From SIG452 sp045580405 (GTDB lineage Bacteria; Bacillota; Clostridia; UMGS1840): a stretch of DNA of 19,230 nucleotides. Of the stretch, positions 6,919 through 13,927 are shown piece after piece. The position numbers and the translations under genes were made by a program. How positions within the stretch are numbered: position 1 is the stretch's first letter; each line of letters begins with the position of its first letter. Location of the stretch: positions 1 through 19,230 of the forward strand of contig JAZNNT010000024.1 of the NCBI GenBank assembly GCA_045580405.1, given 5' to 3'. The notes below the pieces were generated by a model that did no database searches, was not told where the DNA came from, and saw only the letters and a program-made list of their open reading frames with translations.

Positions 6919-6949
6919 ACGGATTGTTCTTCGGAACAGTCCGTTTTTT
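6919..6949 (+). terminator. intrinsic terminator after tRNA-Pro
   Basis: ACGGATTGTTC (6919-6929) pairs with GAACAGTCCGT (6934-6944), with one G-U pair, around a TTCG tetraloop closed by C-G. A T-tract to 6949 follows. It starts four bases after the CCA end. Confidence 0.94.
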
Positions 6950-6965
6950 CTTTTCTAAAAATTAC

Positions 6966-6994
6966 TTGCAACCTATGACAAATTATGCTATACT
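6966..6994 (+). promoter_or_regulatory. SigA promoter for the MFS transporter
   Basis: The -35 TTGCAA (6966-6971), a 17-base spacer and the -10 TATACT (6989-6994) with a TGC extension lie just after the tRNA terminator. The predicted leader is about 27 bases. Confidence 0.78.
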
Positions 6995-7027
6995 GCAGTA
7001 GTAGAATATTGCAAAAAGGAACATATT

Positions 7028-8251
7028 ATGGGAAAAATCAGTTTATTTCAAAATAAAAAAGCACTTCATGCAGTATATATCGGATTTTTATGCTCCATGT
7101 CTTATCTTGCGGTATATTTTGCAAGAAATATTTTAAGTACCTCCTCGCCGCAAATGATTGAAGGGGGCTATACCAAAGCATATATTGGAGAGGTTGTGGC
7201 AGTTTATAATATTTTTTATGCCGTTGGGCAGTTAATCAATGGTGCCATCGGTGACCGTGTGAAAGCCAGATATATGATCAGTGTCGGCCTTTTAATGGCA
7301 GGGATCAGTAACTTTGTGTTTTCCCGAATGGCAGGTTCATCTCCTGATATTGCCCGATATGTCTACGGGATGACCGGTTTTTTTCTGGCAATGATTTATG
7401 CACCGATGATGAAGGTGGTTGCGGAAAACACAGAACCCATTTATGCAACCCGTTGTAGTTTAGGCTTTACCTTTGCTTCCTTTTTCGGCTCTCCCTTAGC
7501 AGGAGTTATTGCATCCGTGTTTGTGTGGCAAAGCGTGTTTGGAATCAGCAGTGTGGCTCTCGGAGTTATGGCTGTTTTGGTGTTTTTTTTCTTCCTGTTA
7601 TTTGAAAAGAAGGGCATTGTTAAGTATAATCAGTATCGTACCAAAGAAAAAAACAAGCTGGATATCCGGGAACTTGTCCGACGACGGATTCTCCGTTTCA
7701 CATTGGTTTCTGTTATTACCGGTGTGGTGCGAACCTCTGTGGTTTTCTGGATGCCTACTTATATTTCAGAACATCTGGGCTTTGCACCGGAGCAAGCGGC
7801 TCTTATTTTCACAGTTTCTACCTTTATTATTTCATTAATGGCTTTTATTTCGGTTGCGGTATATGAGTTGTTAAAGAGAAACTTAGATAAAACCATGTTT
7901 TTGATGTTCTCGTCAGCGACTGTGTTTTTTACGTTACTGTATTTTGTGAAAAATCCGGTTTTGAATATTGCTTGCTTTGTCTTTGCTATTATGTCGTCAA
8001 ACGGTGCGGCATCAATGCTCTGGAGCCGTTATTGTCCGAGTTTACGGGATACCGGTCGTGTATCTACTGTAACAGGATACCTGGATTTTGTCAGCTATAT
8101 TGCAGCAGCAGTTGCCAGTATCGTATTTGCAAATGCCGTAACCTCCGTTGGATGGGGTAATCTTATTTTAATCTGGGTTTGTCTGATGGTAGTGGGTGCG
8201 TTGATTTCATGCCCGAAATTGCAGAAGAATATTCCTGATTTGACTTGCTAA
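7028..8251 (+). CDS. MFS transporter, OPA (GlpT/UhpT)-like
   Basis: A 407-residue membrane protein with about 12 hydrophobic helices and a central charged loop near 200-220 (YNQYRTKEKNK). It carries an MFS motif-A-like segment, NGAIGDRVKARYM (71-83). The N-terminal SYLAVYFARNILSTSSPQM and the segment VVRTSVVFWMPTYISE (233-248) resemble the GlpT/UhpT organophosphate:phosphate antiporters. R33 and R235 fall where GlpT has its two phosphate-binding arginines (R45, R269 from memory). The inferred role is uptake of a phosphorylated or anionic organic solute in exchange for phosphate. It is somewhat shorter than GlpT (about 450). ATG at 7028 has AAAGGA upstream at normal spacing. No terminator separates it from the glutamine synthetase gene, so read-through is possible, but no shared pathway is evident. 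Confidence 0.82.
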   Translation: MGKISLFQNKKALHAVYIGFLCSMSYLAVYFARNILSTSSPQMIEGGYTKAYIGEVVAVYNIFYAVGQLINGAIGDRVKARYMISVGLLMAGISNFVFSRMAGSSPDIARYVYGMTGFFLAMIYAPMMKVVAENTEPIYATRCSLGFTFASFFGSPLAGVIASVFVWQSVFGISSVALGVMAVLVFFFFLLFEKKGIVKYNQYRTKEKNKLDIRELVRRRILRFTLVSVITGVVRTSVVFWMPTYISEHLGFAPEQAALIFTVSTFIISLMAFISVAVYELLKRNLDKTMFLMFSSATVFFTLLYFVKNPVLNIACFVFAIMSSNGAASMLWSRYCPSLRDTGRVSTVTGYLDFVSYIAAAVASIVFANAVTSVGWGNLILIWVCLMVVGALISCPKLQKNIPDLTC

Positions 8252-8273
8252 ATTGCTACAATTGTGTTATAAT
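8245..8273 (+). promoter_or_regulatory. SigA promoter for glutamine synthetase
   Basis: The -35 TTGCTA (8245-8250), a 17-base spacer and the -10 TATAAT (8268-8273) with a TGT extension. The -35 overlaps the stop codon of the transporter (8249-8251). An overlapping TTGACT (8240-8245) is 22 bases from the -10, too far to serve. The leader is about 47 bases. I see no GlnR-type palindrome. Confidence 0.8.
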
Positions 8274-8327
8274 TAACAAAGAGATTTCCAAGAGATTGAA
8301 AAATATATATTATGGGAGGAAATTCCA

Positions 8328-9749
8328 ATGAAAACGGTAAGCGATATTTTACAAATGATTCAGGATTATGACATTAAAATGGTGGACTTTAAAATGGTGG
8401 ATATTAACGGACAGTTTCGTCACGTTACTATTCCTGCCGGTAATTTTTCTGAAAAAACCATGAAAAACGGCATTGGCTTTGACGCTTCTAACTATGGTTA
8501 TGCCGTGGTAGAAAAAAGCGACATGGTGTTTATTCCCGATCCCGATACCGCCCAGGTGGATCCTTTTTGCGAAATTCCCACCTTGTCTATGACGGGAAAT
8601 GCCATGATTATTGACAGTCCCAATAACAGACCTTTGTCTCAGTATCCCAGAAATATTGTAGCAGCTGCAGAGCAGTATCTAAAAGATAGCGGTATTGCAG
8701 ATACTATGCTGATTTTACCGGAATTTGAATTTTATCTGTTCAATCAGGCTGGCTGGGAAGTGTCTGCAAATTCTGTTGGATTTACAGTAGATGCTCAGCA
8801 AGCACATTGGAACAGCTATGAAGAAGGTTTGGGTAACGTTGTTCCCAAACAGAAAAACTATCACATTGCAAAACCCTTTGACACAACCTACGAAGCCCGC
8901 AGCGAAATGTGTCTTCTGATGGAAGATGCAGGGATTAAATTAAACTACCATCATCCCGAAGTAGGTGCAGGCGGTCAGTTTGAAATTGAACCGGAATTAG
9001 GGCAGATGTCCAAGATGGCAGATGCCACGATGATGATTAAATACATCATTCATAATGTCGCAAGAAAACACGGACTTTCTGCCACCTTTATGCCAAAGCC
9101 CATTATGGGGGAAGCAGGCAACGGCATGCATGTTCATATGCTTTTGTTAAAAGACGGTCAGCCGGTGTTCTCCGATGATAACGGTTATTCTAACCTAAGT
9201 CAGGAGGCGCATTGGTTTATGGGCGGTTTGTTAAAACATATTGCATCCTTATGCGCAATCACCAACCCCAGCACCAATTCTTTTAAACGTTTGGTACCCG
9301 GCTTTGAAGCACCGGTTACCGTTGGTTATGCAACCTCTAACCGTAGTGCGGTTATTCGTATTCCTGCTTATGCCAAAGAACCTGCACTCCGTCGTTTTGA
9401 GCTTAGAAATCCGGATGCAACCTGTAATCCTTATTTCTGCTATGCAGCAATCTTAATGGCAGGGATTGACGGTATTAAAAACAAAATTGATCCCCATGCA
9501 AATGGTTGGGGGCCCTACGATATGAATCTATTTCACTTGCCGGAAGAAGAAAAGGCAAAATTAAAACATCTGCCCACATCTTTAGAGGAAGCTCTGGACG
9601 CCTTGGAAAAAGATTACGATTACCTGACTGCAGGCGGCGTATTTCCGGAAGAACTCATCAAAAACTTTATCAAAGCAAAACGTGCAGAGGTTAGTGAATT
9701 ATCTAAAATTCCGCATCCTGCAGAATTTGAAAAATATTACAACTTATAA
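8328..9749 (+). CDS. glnA: type I glutamine synthetase, Phe at the adenylylation position
   Basis: This 473-residue enzyme should make glutamine from glutamate, ammonia and ATP as a cytoplasmic dodecamer. Active-site motifs are present: LPEFEFY (E132, E134), EVGAGGQFEIE (E211, E219, E221), NGMHVH (H268), NPSTNSFKRLVPGFEAP (313-329), NRSAVIRIP (R339, R344) and RRFELRNPDATCNPY (E358, R360). Two deviations stand out. The helix-loop that is usually F-D-G-S-S reads FDASNYGY (51-58), changing the ammonium-site region. The E. coli adenylylation motif NLYDLP reads NLFHLP (400-405), so the modified Tyr is Phe402 and the enzyme cannot be switched off that way. Overall length and insertions look GSI-beta-like. 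ATG at 8328 follows GGGAGGAAATTCCA. It could be a divergent GS-like ligase, but the catalytic glutamates argue for genuine GS. Confidence 0.9.
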   Translation: MKTVSDILQMIQDYDIKMVDFKMVDINGQFRHVTIPAGNFSEKTMKNGIGFDASNYGYAVVEKSDMVFIPDPDTAQVDPFCEIPTLSMTGNAMIIDSPNNRPLSQYPRNIVAAAEQYLKDSGIADTMLILPEFEFYLFNQAGWEVSANSVGFTVDAQQAHWNSYEEGLGNVVPKQKNYHIAKPFDTTYEARSEMCLLMEDAGIKLNYHHPEVGAGGQFEIEPELGQMSKMADATMMIKYIIHNVARKHGLSATFMPKPIMGEAGNGMHVHMLLLKDGQPVFSDDNGYSNLSQEAHWFMGGLLKHIASLCAITNPSTNSFKRLVPGFEAPVTVGYATSNRSAVIRIPAYAKEPALRRFELRNPDATCNPYFCYAAILMAGIDGIKNKIDPHANGWGPYDMNLFHLPEEEKAKLKHLPTSLEEALDALEKDYDYLTAGGVFPEELIKNFIKAKRAEVSELSKIPHPAEFEKYYNL

Positions 9750-9758
9750 GATGATCAG

Positions 9759-9793
9759 AGGAGATGCAAATTAAAAATTGCATCTCCTTTTTT
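9759..9793 (+). terminator. intrinsic terminator after glutamine synthetase
   Basis: AGGAGATGCAA (9759-9769) pairs perfectly with TTGCATCTCCT (9778-9788) around an eight-base A/T loop, and T's continue to 9793. The promoter of the next unit starts two bases later. Confidence 0.93.
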
Positions 9794-9794
9794 A

Positions 9795-9823
9795 TTGACA
9801 GATTGGCGGAGGTTGGTTATAAT
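9795..9823 (+). promoter_or_regulatory. perfect consensus SigA promoter for the GTPase-NYN operon
   Basis: TTGACA (9795-9800), exactly 17 bases, then TATAAT (9818-9823). It is one of only two full-consensus promoters in the window, the other being that of tRNA-Pro. It lacks a TGn extension. The leader is about 32 bases and shows no attenuator peptide or hairpin, unlike the long leaders of tet(M)-type resistance genes. Expression should be constitutive and strong. Confidence 0.92.
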
Positions 9824-9861
9824 ATAAGAAGAATTTTCAAGGAAAGGACGGGCATTTTTCA

Positions 9862-12441
9862 ATGAAACGGTTGGTTTTTGGTATTTTGGCACATGTAGAC
9901 TCTGGGAAAACAACACTTTCCGAGAGCCTTTTGTATTGCTCAGGAGCCATCCGTAAGCTGGGAAGAGTAGACCATAAGGATGCTTTTTTAGATACCCATT
10001 CCATGGAAAGAGCCCGTGGCATTACAATATTTTCCAAACAGGCGATTCTGAAGTTTGACGATACCGTAATCAGTCTTTTGGATACGCCCGGACACATCGA
10101 TTTTTCCACCGAAACCGAGCGCACTCTTTCGGTGCTGGACTATGCTGTTTTGGTGGTCAGCGGAACCGACGGTGTGCAAAGCCATACTGAAACTTTATGG
10201 AAGCTTCTGGAACGTTATCAGGTGCCTACCTTTATTTTTGTGAATAAAATGGATTTGGACGGTGCTGATCGTGAAAATCTCTCCAAAAACTTAAAAAAAC
10301 GGCTTCATCCTTCTGCCATTGATTATTCGGATTCCCTTGATTTAGAGAGCCTTTCTTGCTGTGATGAAGCATTATTGGAAGAATATTTGAAAACCGAAAA
10401 TATATCGGTTGATAGTTTAAAAAAAGCTATCAAAAAACGAAAATGGTTTCCTGTGTTCTACGGTTCTGCTTTAAAAATGGAAGGAATCGAATTTTTTGTA
10501 AACGGGTTGCTCTCTCTTACAGAGGAGCCTTCCTTTACCAAAAGAAAAGAATTTGGTGCCAAGGTTTATAAAATTTCTGAGGATGAGCAAGGGAACCGTC
10601 TGACACATCTTAAAATTACCGGTGGAAGCCTCAAGGTGAAAACAACTTTAAAAGCTTCCGGCGATGAGTCTATCGAAGAGAAAATCAATCAAATTCGGAT
10701 TTATTCCGGACAAAAATATCAAACAGAGGATGAAGTGTTTGCCGGAACTGTTTGTGCGGTGACAGGATTGGAAAACTTCCGTGTAGGGGACGGCATTGGC
10801 ATGGAACAAAGCAGTCTTCCCATGTGGACAGAACCAGTCCTCAGTTACCGTGTAGAGCTTCCTGAGGGAGTAGATATAGCATCTGCTCTGGCAAAATTAA
10901 GAACTTTAGAATTAGAAGATCCCGAGCTTCATATTTTTTGGAATCAGCGTCTTCGTGAAATCCAGATTCAGCTAATGGGTGAAGTGCAACTGGAAGTTTT
11001 AAAAGCGATTATTTTGGAACGCTTCGGAATGGCCGTAACCTTCGGGCAGGGAAGTATTACCTACAAAGAAACCATTGCCTCAGCTGTGGAAGGAGTAGGG
11101 CATTATGAACCTCTCCGGCACTATGCTGAGGTGCATTTGCTATTGGAACCGTTGTCCAGGGGAAGCGGTTTGCAGTTTACCACAAACTGCAGCGAAGACA
11201 CCTTAGACAGAAACTGGCAACGGCTCATTCTGACTCATTTATATGAAAAAACACATCTTGGCGTTTTGACGGGTTCTCCCATTACCGATATGAAAATTTC
11301 CTTGATTGCCGGAAGGGCACACAACAAGCATACCGAGGGTGGCGACTTTCGTCAGGCAACCTACCGTGCAGTTCGTCAGGGACTGATGTGTGCAGAAAGT
11401 ATTCTGCTGGAACCCTGGTATGAATTTACGCTGGAAATTCCCGTCGATTCTGTGGGACGTGCCATGACGGATATTTCTTATATGGGCGGAACCTGTCAAC
11501 AGACAGGATTTACAGAAGATAAGGTGATTTTATCAGGCAATGCACCTGTTTCAAAACTGCGGGATTATCATACCGAAGTCATTCGTTATACCCACGGAGC
11601 AGGACGTTTAGTTTGTCGTCTGAAAGGCTATGAGCCTTGTATCAATGCCGAAGAGGTTATTCGTGAAATAGGATATGATCCGGAGCAGGACACAGAAAAC
11701 TCTCCCGATTCTGTCTTTTGCTCTCACGGGACAGGTTTTTATGTAAAATGGAATCAGGTGCGGGATTATATGCACTTAGACGGCGCAAAACTGTCTTCTG
11801 ATGAAGAACCAAAAACTCCTGCTCAACATCGGGCAAGGCGGTACTTGGAACGGGTGTATAACGACGAAGAACTCTTGGCGGTGTTCGAGAAAACTTACGG
11901 TCCTATCCGTCATCGGGAATATGAAGCGACAAATCCTGCCAAAAGACCGCTTGATCCCACACCAAAATATAAACCCCAAAAACAAGTGCCAAGCGGACCG
12001 GAATATCTTCTGGTGGATGGCTACAATATTATTTTTGCCTGGGAAGAACTTAAGAAAATTGCGGAACAAAGCCTGGAAGCGGCAAGGGAACACCTTGTTG
12101 ACCGTTTATGTAATTATCAAGGGTTTACCCAGTGTGAACTAATTGTGGTGTTTGATGCCTACAAGGTGAAAAATAATCCCGGCGAAGTGGAAAAGATTCA
12201 TAACATCAGTGTGGTTTACACCAAAGAAGCCGAAACGGCAGATATGTATATCGAAAAAGCTACCAAGCAGCTTGGAAAATATCATAAAGTACGGGTTGCA
12301 ACTTCTGATAATCTGGAGCAGCTGATTATTATCGGACACGGTGCAATGAGGATTTCTGCAGAGGCCTTTTTAGCGGAAGTAAAAACAACAGAAGCTGCAA
12401 TCCGGGAAATTTTAGAAGAAACCCGTGCAAAGGAGATATAA
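9862..12441 (+). CDS. TetM/EF-G-like translational GTPase fused to a Rae1/YacP-like NYN nuclease domain
   Basis: An 859-residue two-part protein. The N-terminal ~600 residues form a ribosomal-protection-type GTPase: G1 AHVDSGKT (10-17), G2 RGITI (52-56), G3 DTPGH with catalytic H78, G4 NKMD (128-131), G5 GSAL (201-204), then EF-G-like domains II-V. Residues about 603-712 are a linker/extension with the motif DSVFCSHGTGF. Residues 713-859 match Rae1/YacP: LLVDGYNII (D719, N722), IVVFDAY (D765), VVYTKEAETAD (E791, D794), VATSDNLEQ (D816) and GAMRIS. All of the acidic metal-site residues are present. Rae1 cleaves mRNA in the ribosomal A site, and the GTPase part should dock at the same site. The TetM loop YSPVSTPADFR is replaced by GRAHNKHTEGGDFR (484-497), so drug resistance is doubtful. 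ATG at 9862 has AAAGGA (9843-9848) at 13 bases. It is co-transcribed with the MBL gene. Confidence 0.9.
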   Translation: MKRLVFGILAHVDSGKTTLSESLLYCSGAIRKLGRVDHKDAFLDTHSMERARGITIFSKQAILKFDDTVISLLDTPGHIDFSTETERTLSVLDYAVLVVSGTDGVQSHTETLWKLLERYQVPTFIFVNKMDLDGADRENLSKNLKKRLHPSAIDYSDSLDLESLSCCDEALLEEYLKTENISVDSLKKAIKKRKWFPVFYGSALKMEGIEFFVNGLLSLTEEPSFTKRKEFGAKVYKISEDEQGNRLTHLKITGGSLKVKTTLKASGDESIEEKINQIRIYSGQKYQTEDEVFAGTVCAVTGLENFRVGDGIGMEQSSLPMWTEPVLSYRVELPEGVDIASALAKLRTLELEDPELHIFWNQRLREIQIQLMGEVQLEVLKAIILERFGMAVTFGQGSITYKETIASAVEGVGHYEPLRHYAEVHLLLEPLSRGSGLQFTTNCSEDTLDRNWQRLILTHLYEKTHLGVLTGSPITDMKISLIAGRAHNKHTEGGDFRQATYRAVRQGLMCAESILLEPWYEFTLEIPVDSVGRAMTDISYMGGTCQQTGFTEDKVILSGNAPVSKLRDYHTEVIRYTHGAGRLVCRLKGYEPCINAEEVIREIGYDPEQDTENSPDSVFCSHGTGFYVKWNQVRDYMHLDGAKLSSDEEPKTPAQHRARRYLERVYNDEELLAVFEKTYGPIRHREYEATNPAKRPLDPTPKYKPQKQVPSGPEYLLVDGYNIIFAWEELKKIAEQSLEAAREHLVDRLCNYQGFTQCELIVVFDAYKVKNNPGEVEKIHNISVVYTKEAETADMYIEKATKQLGKYHKVRVATSDNLEQLIIIGHGAMRISAEAFLAEVKTTEAAIREILEETRAKEI

Positions 12442-12442
12442 T

Positions 12443-13081
12443 ATGTTAGCCAATGTTATCAAAAGAATTAGCATTAACGAACACAGCAGTATCAGAATAG
12501 ACGGTGAAAATGTTTTGTATTTTGATCCGTTCCGAATCAAAAAAGAAATCAATGACGGAGACGTTGTATTTGTTACTCATGCACATTATGATCATTTTTC
12601 GCCGGAGGATATTAGGAAAGTTTCCCATCAAAACACAGTGTTTGTAATGCCGAAATCAATGAAGGAAGAAGCGGCAGATTATGGTTATACCGCAGAAAAT
12701 ACCGTTTTTCTGGAGGCAGGGGATTTAACAAGTATCAGCGGAATGATTGTGGAAGCAATTCCTTCTTACAATACAGATAAACCGATGCATCCAAAGAGCA
12801 TCGGATGGCTTGGGTATATTGTCACAGTCGAAGGTATTCGTATTTATGTGGCGGGAGATTGTGATGCTATGCCGGAGGATGTTGACTGCCAGATTGCTAT
12901 GATTCCGATTGGCGGTACTTATACAATGAATCCGAAAGAAGCAGCACAATGGATTAATCGCATGAAACCTGATGTTGCGATTCCTACCCATTATGGAACC
13001 TTGGTTGGTACCTTAGCGGATGCCGATGCTTTTGAACCTTTGGTTTTTGAAACCGTGTCCGTGGTAAGAATTATTGGTTAA
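12443..13081 (+). CDS. MBL-fold metal-dependent hydrolase, coupled to the GTPase-NYN gene
   Basis: A 212-residue cytoplasmic metallo-beta-lactamase-fold protein. The metal site is visible: THAHYDH (H46, H48, D50, H51), H116 in MHPKSIGWLGY, D139 in YVAGDCD and H183 in IPTHYG. The short length and the pattern resemble UlaG/UPF0173-like small hydrolases, not beta-lactamases or RNase J/Z, which are larger. ATG at 12443 is one base after the GTPase stop (12439-12441). Its SD AAGGAG (12430-12435) lies inside the GTPase coding region, so translation is probably coupled. An in-frame start at 12425 has no better SD and is rejected. The substrate is unknown. Coupling suggests work alongside the GTPase-NYN protein, but this is inference. 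It could also be an unrelated housekeeping hydrolase carried in the operon. Confidence 0.85.
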   Translation: MLANVIKRISINEHSSIRIDGENVLYFDPFRIKKEINDGDVVFVTHAHYDHFSPEDIRKVSHQNTVFVMPKSMKEEAADYGYTAENTVFLEAGDLTSISGMIVEAIPSYNTDKPMHPKSIGWLGYIVTVEGIRIYVAGDCDAMPEDVDCQIAMIPIGGTYTMNPKEAAQWINRMKPDVAIPTHYGTLVGTLADADAFEPLVFETVSVVRIIG

Positions 13082-13098
13082 TTTTTTGAACGATGCAT

Positions 13099-13153
13099 AT
13101 CCCCATCATTATTTTGATATATTGTACTATCAAATGAAATGGTGGGGATTTTT
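13099..13153 (+). promoter_or_regulatory. hairpin over the cwlD SD, doubling as possible terminator
   Basis: Bases 13099-13119 pair with 13128-13149. There are 12 pairs at the base (one G-U), a small internal loop, then 7 pairs (TTTGATA/TATCAAA) and an eight-base loop. The 3' arm contains the cwlD SD GGTGGGG (13141-13147). Five T's (13149-13153) follow and lead straight into the ATG at 13154. On a read-through transcript the SD would be buried and transcription might stop. The hairpin is read directly from the sequence; its role is inferred. Confidence 0.6.
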
Positions 13154-13846
13154 ATGTTTTTTGTATTTCGGAAAAAAGTGATTATCGGAGTATTGCTTGC
13201 TGTTTTTGTTAGCAGCGTCTTACTTCTATCGCTAATGCCAAACGAAATTTCAACTGTCGGGTTAGATTCCAAGGTGATTGTTGTGGATGCTGGACATGGC
13301 GGAATGGATGGCGGGGGCGTAGGATTAGACGGCACTCCCGAAAAAGATTTGAATTTACAAATTGCAAAAAAATTAGAAAAAGCACTTGCAGAGCATGGTT
13401 ATCGTGTCATTATGACAAGAAATGAAGACGTTTCTTTGCATGATGAGGGGAAAACCACTGTCCGCAGTCAGAAGAATTCTGATTTAAAAAAACGTGCCAG
13501 TATAGCCAATCAATCAAAAGCAGGCCTTTTTGTTAGTATTCATATGAATAAGTACGAGTCTGCCGACGTTAAAGGGGCGCAGGTTTTTTATCGGAAAAAT
13601 GATTCTGCCGGGGCACAGTATGCCAAAAGTGTGATGCTGGAATTAAAGAAAATAGACACACAAAATCACCGCACAGAAAAAACACTTCCCAATAAAAATT
13701 TGACCTTCTCCAAGCTGGAAATTCCCGGCATATTAGTAGAGTGCGGATTTATTTCCAATGAAGAAGAGTTAAAACAACTTCGGGATGAATCGTATCAGCA
13801 GAAGATTGTTGATGCGATTGTTTGCGGTATTAAAAATATTCCGTAA
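13154..13846 (+). CDS. cwlD: N-acetylmuramoyl-L-alanine amidase, CwlD-like
   Basis: A 230-residue exported or membrane-anchored peptidoglycan amidase. In spore formers CwlD removes the peptide side chain from muramic acid, the first step towards muramic-delta-lactam in spore cortex. Visible: an N-terminal membrane anchor/signal (about 8-28), then an Amidase_3 domain with VVDAGHGGMDGG (zinc ligand H48), E63 in TPEKDLN, VSIHMNK (H130) and LVECGFISN (catalytic E196). VSIHMNKY, GAQVFY and VECGFISN are typical of CwlD rather than vegetative amidases. ATG at 13154 is chosen because GGTGGGG (13141-13147) is six bases upstream. The earlier ATG at 13139 has no SD. No convincing SigA promoter is visible just upstream, and I cannot identify a SigE or SigG site with confidence. 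Confidence 0.88.
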   Translation: MFFVFRKKVIIGVLLAVFVSSVLLLSLMPNEISTVGLDSKVIVVDAGHGGMDGGGVGLDGTPEKDLNLQIAKKLEKALAEHGYRVIMTRNEDVSLHDEGKTTVRSQKNSDLKKRASIANQSKAGLFVSIHMNKYESADVKGAQVFYRKNDSAGAQYAKSVMLELKKIDTQNHRTEKTLPNKNLTFSKLEIPGILVECGFISNEEELKQLRDESYQQKIVDAIVCGIKNIP

Positions 13847-13862
13847 ATTTTATCGATAGAAA

Positions 13863-13891
13863 TTGACTTTTTTCGCGGAATGTGATATAAT
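13863..13891 (+). promoter_or_regulatory. SigA promoter for the MATE transporter
   Basis: The -35 TTGACT (13863-13868), a 17-base spacer and the -10 TATAAT (13886-13891) with a TGA extension. It lies only 17 bases after the cwlD stop, and there is no terminator between the two genes. Confidence 0.85.
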
Positions 13892-13927
13892 TTTTCGTTG
13901 TTTTTTAGATTAAACGGAGGATATCAC

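Noticed and set aside
9862..12441. Tetracycline resistance (tet) gene
   Set aside because: The TetM loop motif is absent, an NYN nuclease domain is fused, there is no leader-peptide attenuator, and no mobile element is nearby.
13086..13115. SigA promoter for cwlD (TTGAAC with TTATTT or TATTTT)
   Set aside because: The -10 is weak, and the site overlaps the 5' arm of the hairpin. The pairing explains this sequence better.
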